Shown here: one piece after another, positions 5,434-8,620 of the stretch
Position numbering within the stretch: position 1 is the first letter of the stretch
Layout: each line of letters begins with the position of its first letter
DNA from: an uncultured Candidatus Saccharibacteria bacterium
GTDB lineage: Bacteria > Patescibacteria > Saccharimonadia > Saccharimonadales > UBA5946
Length of the DNA: 8,620 bases
NCBI GenBank assembly: GCA_946886435.1
Contig: CAMPIR010000029.1
Span: 1-8,620, forward strand
Direction of reading: 5' to 3'
Made by a program: the position numbers and the translations under genes
Notes under the pieces: model-generated
Databases searched by the model: none
Told to the model about the DNA's origin: nothing
What the model saw: only the letters and a program-made list of their open reading frames with translations

Positions 5434-5473
5434 CCAAAACAAAAACCGGTCAGAAGACCGGACTTTGTTTTGG
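5434..5473 (-). terminator. tRNA-Leu terminator, probably bidirectional
   Basis: On the minus strand CCGGTC (5461-5456) and GACCGG (5451-5446) form a 6-bp GC stem with TTCT loop, followed by TTTTTGTTTT. An outer 10-bp stem (CCAAAACAAA with TTTGTTTTGG) extends the hairpin, and its first three bases are the encoded CCA of the tRNA. The plus strand also has a T-rich tail (CTTTGTTTT) after the core stem, so it could stop the convergent plus-strand gene as well. Confidence 0.85.
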
Positions 5474-5555
5474 TGCGCGAGAGAGGACTTGAACCTCCAC
5501 GCCCGAAGGCACATGCTCCTAAGGCATGCGTGTCTACCAATTCCACCACTCGCGC
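5471..5555 (-). tRNA. tRNA-Leu, anticodon TAG
   Basis: An 85-nt type II tRNA including an encoded CCA (5473-5471). The acceptor stem pairs GCGCGAG (5555-5549) with CTCGCGC (5481-5475), with A as discriminator (5474). The D-arm is GTGGAATTGGTAGACAC. The anticodon arm is CATGC-CTTAGGA-GCATG with anticodon TAG at plus positions 5521-5519, reading CTA and, by wobble, other CTN leucine codons. A long variable arm (TGCCTTCGGGCGT) is typical of tRNA-Leu, and the T-arm is GGAGG-TTCAAGT-CCTCT. All stems pair. A strong terminator follows at once. Its 5' end is part of a 30-bp repeat found again 62 bp upstream. Confidence 0.97.
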
Positions 5556-5572
5556 ATATATACACCGCACGC
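5543..5572. repeat. 30-bp direct repeat, copy at the tRNA 5' end
   Basis: Positions 5543-5572 are identical to 5605-5634 (30 of 30). On the minus strand the unit contains 17 bases of upstream DNA including GTATATAT, then the first 13 bases of the tRNA (GCGCGAGTGGTGG). Confidence 0.95.
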
Positions 5573-5573
5573 G

Positions 5574-5634
5574 GCGTGTCTACGAATACTTACGTTTCAC
5601 GCAGCCACCACTCGCGCATATATACACCGCACGC
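5574..5634 (-). pseudogene. Remnant copy of the tRNA-Leu 5' half
   Basis: Upstream of the intact tRNA on the minus strand, 5634-5605 repeats its upstream flank and first 13 bases exactly. A 21-nt stretch (5604-5584) replaces the 5-nt AATTG of the true D-loop. Then GTAGACACGC (5583-5574) matches the next tRNA block at 5537-5528. The remnant ends there, one base (5573) before the second 30-bp copy begins. It cannot fold into a tRNA by itself. It looks like a partial tandem duplication with later change, or an integration/excision scar. Confidence 0.6.
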
Positions 5635-5665
5635 AACCAAGTGTACGGAAAATTTGGTACGCCTT

Positions 5666-5694
5666 ATTGTATCAAGTAATCGGCGGTTCTTAAA
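5666..5694 (-). promoter_or_regulatory. Candidate tRNA-Leu promoter
   Basis: TACAAT (5671-5666; 5 of 6 matches) with a weak TTTAAG (5694-5689) 17 nt upstream that overlaps the stop codon of the small membrane gene. It would give a precursor with a leader of about 100 nt containing the 5'-half remnant. The TATATAT adjoining the tRNA 5' end is too close to start its own mature transcript, but the TATATAT in the upstream repeat copy (5618-5624) could serve instead. Confidence 0.4.
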
Positions 5695-5968
5695 GAGAAG
5701 AGTTCGCGAGCACGCGGACGCGATAATACTGGCCCGCAGCGATCGTCATCAGCGTGAACATACTCATCATGGCGCAGAAACGACCGAGACCGCCAGCTGA
5801 TACGAACAGTAACGCAATACCACTGACTACTGTAGCCGCAAAACTCGCGAGCATCACGAGGTATGCCTTGGTTTCCCGGCGGCTATACGCTGCCGCAAAT
5901 ACGCCCACCGTCGCGAGCGTCATTATTGAGGCGATGACGATGTGAGAAGTAAGTATGACCATATTCAT
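5690..5968 (-). CDS. Small three-helix membrane protein, function unknown
   Basis: From the ATG at 5968 the product has 92 residues and three hydrophobic segments: about 4-27 (VILTSHIVIASIMTLATVGV onward), 36-60 and 67-88. A short basic loop (YSRRETK) lies between the first two and a basic tail (YYRVRVLANSSL) ends the protein. It is a predicted integral membrane protein of no family I can name. The frame stays open to a TTG at 6001, but that codon sits in the T-tract of the rsmD terminator, so an internal ATG (5968, or 5962) is far more likely. TACAGT (5980-5975) six bases before 5968 could be a -10. The gene stands alone between the rsmD terminator and the tRNA-Leu promoter. It is likely real. 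Confidence 0.7.
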   Translation of the reverse strand: MNMVILTSHIVIASIMTLATVGVFAAAYSRRETKAYLVMLASFAATVVSGIALLFVSAGGLGRFCAMMSMFTLMTIAAGQYYRVRVLANSSL

Positions 5969-5974
5969 ATCTCT

Positions 5975-5980
5975 ACTGTA
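5975..5980 (-). promoter_or_regulatory. Possible -10 of the 92-residue membrane protein
   Basis: TACAGT (4 of 6 matches) lies 6 nt before the ATG at 5968. TTGATT, 15 nt upstream (6001-5996), is a short-spaced -35 candidate made from the T-tract of the rsmD terminator. Weak by itself, but it fits the start-proximal pattern of the other genes. Confidence 0.35.
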
Positions 5981-5993
5981 CAGGAATACTGCG

Positions 5994-6025
5994 AAAATCA
6001 AAAAACTGCCTAGTTTAGGCAGTTT
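5994..6025 (-). terminator. rsmD terminator overlapping its stop codon
   Basis: A perfect 10-bp stem, AAACTGCCTA (6025-6016) with TAGGCAGTTT (6012-6003) and a 3-nt AAC loop, runs into TTTGATTTT on the minus strand. The rsmD TAA (6017-6015) lies within the stem and loop. The opposite strand has only a broken T-tract (TTTCTTCT), so action in the plus direction would be weaker, and no plus-strand gene ends here. Confidence 0.88.
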
Positions 6026-6560
6026 CTTCTAGTTGGTAGAACGCCAGCGCCGCGTCTCCGTAACTACGATTGTCCACCACAACAACTCCATTAACGGTCG
6101 GCGCTGACTCCCTACCTGGATGTGATAATATCATAAGCCCTTTGGGTTTTAAATAGTTTGCGAGCCGTGAAACTGTGGATAATTGCAGATCGTGATACGG
6201 CGGGTCGGCAAAAATAACGTCGAACTGTGCTGGCGCAGCCGTTCCGGACCAGCTCGCAACCGAGGCTTTTATCAGCTTGGCACGGCCTGCCACTCCGAGC
6301 AGTTTGATGTTATTCCCGATAACTTTTTGGGCTATCCTGTCCCGTTCGACAAACGTCGCCATGTCCGCGCCACGACTCAAAGCTTCGAGCCCAAGCGCAC
6401 CGGTTCCTGCGAATGCATCAAGCACGACTTTGCCGTCGAGCTCGCCGAGTATGTTAAACATCGCCGCTCGCATGCGCTCACCCATCGGATGAGTCCTTGT
6501 TGTATCTGGCGCATCGAGAAAACGCCCACCGTATGTACCGGCGATTAACCGTACCCTCAT
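6015..6560 (-). CDS. rsmD: 16S rRNA (guanine-966 N2)-methyltransferase RsmD
   Basis: RsmD methylates N2 of G966 in helix 31 of 16S rRNA, acting on assembled 30S particles. The 181-residue product is of normal length. The N-terminus RLIAGTYGGRFLDAP (4-18) and TRTHPMGERMRAAMFNIL (21-38) match the RNA-binding start of the family. Rossmann motif I VLDAFAGTGALGLEALSRGA (46-65) binds S-adenosylmethionine, acidic VERD (71-74) should contact its ribose, and the catalytic motif IV is DPPY (119-122). The ATG at 6560 overlaps the stop of the upstream gene by four bases (ATGA), implying translational coupling. Its own stop is inside the terminator stem. In many bacteria rsmD precedes coaD; here the neighbour is instead a small membrane protein on a separate transcript. 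Confidence 0.95.
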   Translation of the reverse strand: MRVRLIAGTYGGRFLDAPDTTRTHPMGERMRAAMFNILGELDGKVVLDAFAGTGALGLEALSRGADMATFVERDRIAQKVIGNNIKLLGVAGRAKLIKASVASWSGTAAPAQFDVIFADPPYHDLQLSTVSRLANYLKPKGLMILSHPGRESAPTVNGVVVVDNRSYGDAALAFYQLEETA

Positions 6561-7384
6561 GGCCGGCCGCCCTTGCGACGCAGTTCAGCCTGCAAGCTTG
6601 CCGCATACCACGCGAGTGTAACGCAGCGGACTATGACAGGTGCAAGCTCTAGCCGAGTCTGACGAGCTAATGCTCGGCTCCAGCCCTTGGCGTGAAACGT
6701 TTCGTACATCTTGAGGGCATGAATGTGATGAACAGCCTCAAGGAATATCGGACCGATTCCTTCCTTTTTGACGCGGATGAGTTCGTTTTTTGTCGGAAGT
6801 GCTTTCGTGACCTTTAGCGATGCAAGCGTGGTCGCAAAACCGAGCTCAAACATAAAGTGCGTCGTCATGACGCCTTTAGCACCCCAGAACTCCCAGTTAT
6901 TGCGAACCTTGTGACGGCGCGAACTACCGGGCATTACGACCTTCTGCTTGAAAGTTGTTCGTGTCTCCAGACCTTCGCCTCGTAACTCCTCGAGCTTCGC
7001 CTCGAGCGGAAAATGATGCGCAGGGGTCAAACCGTCCACGATGGCGTGCGCGAGCCAAGCGGCCTCAAAGGCTGCCCGAATTTCATCGCGTTTTCTCAGT
7101 GCTCGTTCGAGATTAACCATGTGGTCCTCGATAAGCTGAATGAGTGCCGTGTCGGTATGATCGGTCGGATCGATGTAATGCCACGGCTCATCGCGCGCCG
7201 GACTCTTTCGTTTGATGCCATCCGGACCATCACGACCTTCAAAACGAACTATCTGCCGCGCCTCCGGAAAATATGCTTTTTTTGGCAGTACTTTCGTTAA
7301 GTGACGACGAGCAATACGATCAATGCGCTGGTGGGCGCCGAGTAAGTCACCTGATGATGTCCTGAGCGTTGTTCCTGAGTACAT
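6557..7384 (-). CDS. Zinc-dependent phospholipase C / P1 nuclease-fold protein
   Basis: The 275-residue product carries the metal-ligand pattern of the zinc-dependent phospholipase C / S1-P1 nuclease superfamily: GAHQRID (His18), WHYIDPTDH (His69, Asp72, His76), AWLAHAIVDG (HxxxD, His113 and Asp117), PAHHF (His123, His124) and THFMFE (HxxxE, His176 and Glu180). HxxxD, His, HxxxE in this order mirrors the three-zinc site of Bacillus phospholipase C. Known members are secreted and use the mature N-terminal Trp as a ligand. Here no signal peptide is visible, so the protein appears cytoplasmic and its substrate (phospholipid, nucleic acid or other phosphoester) is open. The ATG at 7384 is 9 nt after the recG stop without a clear Shine-Dalgarno, and the end overlaps rsmD by 4 bp. 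It is therefore in an operon with DNA repair and rRNA modification genes. The fold assignment is by motif memory, not a search. Confidence 0.7.
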   Translation of the reverse strand: MYSGTTLRTSSGDLLGAHQRIDRIARRHLTKVLPKKAYFPEARQIVRFEGRDGPDGIKRKSPARDEPWHYIDPTDHTDTALIQLIEDHMVNLERALRKRDEIRAAFEAAWLAHAIVDGLTPAHHFPLEAKLEELRGEGLETRTTFKQKVVMPGSSRRHKVRNNWEFWGAKGVMTTHFMFELGFATTLASLKVTKALPTKNELIRVKKEGIGPIFLEAVHHIHALKMYETFHAKGWSRALARQTRLELAPVIVRCVTLAWYAASLQAELRRKGGRP

Positions 7385-7393
7385 AGTGTTAGT

Positions 7394-8620
7394 TTAATTC
7401 AATGTGGTTAGCCGGCGATAACGCTCGACTTCCCGTTTTAACTGCTCATATTGTAACAGGTCGCCCCCAGCATCGAGCCAGTGGGTAGCTGATTTCTGAG
7501 CCCGTTTTAGCTGTTTCATATCGGCGATATTAGCGACAGCAAGGTTGAGCGCACCAGACTGAGCGCGTCCGTAAATCTCACCCGGCCCGCGAAGTTCGAG
7601 GTCGCGCTCGGCAAGGTAAAACCCATCGTTACTCTTTTCCAGCTCGCGTAGCCTCGCAGAGGGTTTCGCGCTCGTGCTCGGCACCAGGTAGCAGTAACTC
7701 TGCAGGTCGCTGCGGCCAACTCGACCACGGAGCTGATGAAGCTGTGCCAGCCCAAAACGATCCGCGCCTTCAATGATGATCACCGTAGCGTTCGGGACGT
7801 CGACACCTACCTCTACAACGGTCGTGCTGACGAGGATGTCGATATCGCCAGCGGCGAATGCTCGCATAACCGTGTCTTTTTCCTCGGCCGATAGCTTGCC
7901 ATGCAACATGCCGATGCGTTTGTCTTTGAAGATCGCTTGTTTGAGACGCTTCACCTCGGCCGTTACGCTAGCCTGTTCGTCATCACCCTCATCGATACGT
8001 GGACAGATGACATAGGCCTGGCGACCCGCCTGGAGCTCGAGTTCGACCTTGTCATACATTTGCCTCCGAGAGTTCGGCGACACGATAGAGGTAGCGATAT
8101 CTTTGCGGCCTCCTGGTTTTTCGTTCAGGATAGATATATCCAACTCACCGTACACCGTGAGCTGTAGGCTGCGCGGTATCGGGGTTGCTGTCATAGCTAG
8201 CAGATGAGGCATCTTGTGGCTCTTGGCAAGTAACCGTTGCCGCTGCTCGACACCGAATCGGTGCTGTTCATCAATGACAACGAAGCCAAGACGCTTAAAC
8301 GTGACGGCGTCCTGAAACAGAGCGTGCGTGCCGATCACGACATCACACTGGCCGTTAGCTATGGCTTCAAGAAGCGGCTTTCGCTGCGCGGCTTTGACCG
8401 ATCCGACAAGCAAGCCGACGCGCATCCCAAACGGCTCGAGCAACCCTATGAGCGTCGAGGCGTGCTGGGTCGCGAGTAGTTCGGTTGGCGCCATAAATGC
8501 TGTCTGAAACCCTGCGCGCGCAGCGATATACGAAACGAGGCCGGCAACAACAGTTTTTCCAGATCCGACATCGCCTTGCAGTAAGCGATTCATCGGCTCA
8601 CCACGCTCCAGGTTTTGGAT
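7394..8620 (-). CDS. recG: ATP-dependent DNA helicase RecG, C-terminal part
   Basis: RecG is a superfamily 2 translocase that regresses stalled replication forks and processes branched DNA. The window holds the last 408 codons; the frame is open to the right edge, so the N-terminal wedge domain lies outside. Using the window-edge residue as number 1, helicase motif I is LQGDVGSGKT (about 14-23). Motif Ia is MAPTELLATQH, motif II is VIDEQHRFGVEQR (a DEQH box) and motif III is MTATPIPRSL. Motif V is STTVVEVGVDVPNA and motif VI is QLHQLRGRVGRS. The C-terminal helical tail with RDLELRGPGEIYG is typical of RecG, whose RecG-specific TRG region follows motif VI. The stop is 9 nt from the next gene, so the two are probably cotranscribed. 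The internal Met at 8593 is not the start, since conserved sequence continues upstream. Confidence 0.97.
   Translation of the reverse strand: MQNLERGEPMNRLLQGDVGSGKTVVAGLVSYIAARAGFQTAFMAPTELLATQHASTLIGLLEPFGMRVGLLVGSVKAAQRKPLLEAIANGQCDVVIGTHALFQDAVTFKRLGFVVIDEQHRFGVEQRQRLLAKSHKMPHLLAMTATPIPRSLQLTVYGELDISILNEKPGGRKDIATSIVSPNSRRQMYDKVELELQAGRQAYVICPRIDEGDDEQASVTAEVKRLKQAIFKDKRIGMLHGKLSAEEKDTVMRAFAAGDIDILVSTTVVEVGVDVPNATVIIIEGADRFGLAQLHQLRGRVGRSDLQSYCYLVPSTSAKPSARLRELEKSNDGFYLAERDLELRGPGEIYGRAQSGALNLAVANIADMKQLKRAQKSATHWLDAGGDLLQYEQLKREVERYRRLTTLN

Noticed and set aside
5171..5437. 88-codon minus-strand frame
   Set aside because: It overlaps the end of the plus-strand gene and the purine-rich spacer; composition is atypical and no start signal is seen.
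5543..5634. CRISPR-like repeat pair
   Set aside because: There are only two 30-bp copies; the repeat is explained by the tRNA 5' end, and no further units, spacers or cas genes are present.
5242..5679. 145-codon plus-strand frame across the spacer and tRNA
   Set aside because: It reads antisense through the tRNA-Leu, giving the well-known artefact RERGLEPPRP, and passes through a terminator; no ribosome-binding site.
5969..6001. TTG start extending the membrane protein to 103 residues
   Set aside because: The codon lies in the rsmD terminator T-tract, and the extra 11 residues have no start signal; a -10-like element lies downstream of it.

Overview
The window looks like the end of a metagenomic or single-cell contig from a small-genome bacterium. 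My best guess is the Candidate Phyla Radiation, possibly Saccharibacteria. This rests on the tight packing of informational and proteostasis genes, very short spacers, several predicted start-proximal (leaderless) promoters and a CIRCE/HrcA-type operator. I cannot run a phylogeny, so the placement is inference. Base composition is near 50% GC and the standard genetic code fits every gene (TAA, TAG and TGA are all used as stops). Positions 1-81 are not genomic: they are a poly-C run followed by an Illumina Nextera index/adapter sequence ending in the 19-base Tn5 mosaic end. Biological sequence starts at about 82.

Layout: almost everything is on the minus strand and is described here in transcription order, from high to low coordinates. 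A 5'-truncated recG (8620-7394) is followed by a gene for a zinc-dependent phospholipase C/P1 nuclease-fold protein (7384-6557), which overlaps rsmD (6560-6015) by 4 bp. A hairpin terminator overlaps the rsmD stop. Next come a small three-helix membrane protein (5968-5690) and tRNA-Leu(TAG) with encoded CCA (5555-5471) and a strong terminator. Upstream of the tRNA lies a 30-bp direct repeat that copies the tRNA 5' end. Positions 5228-5430 form a gene-poor spacer with hairpins. The only plus-strand gene (4763-5227, unknown acidic protein) diverges from a SpoU-family RNA methyltransferase gene (4700-4173). That is followed by hisS (4145-2823), tig (2777-1503), two small membrane-protein genes (1488-1225 and 1158-943), a possible 29-codon ORF (889-800), a terminator (780-745), a CIRCE operator and clpP (696-100).

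How the genes fit together: tig and clpP are the trigger factor chaperone and the protease core often found as neighbours (tig-clpP-clpX in many bacteria). Here they are separated by small unknown membrane proteins and a terminator, so clpP has its own CIRCE-controlled heat-shock-type promoter. hisS, the SpoU methyltransferase, rsmD and tRNA-Leu serve translation; recG serves DNA repair.

The most interesting signals are: the CIRCE operator with the clpP promoter inside it; a recurring arrangement in which a -10-like hexamer sits only 6-10 nt before the start codon of five genes; the partial duplication of the tRNA-Leu 5' half and upstream sequence; a 15-bp perfect inverted repeat bracketing a small membrane-protein gene; and mirror-image overlapping divergent promoters at 4709-4738. 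I see no CRISPR array, insertion sequence or clear defence system.
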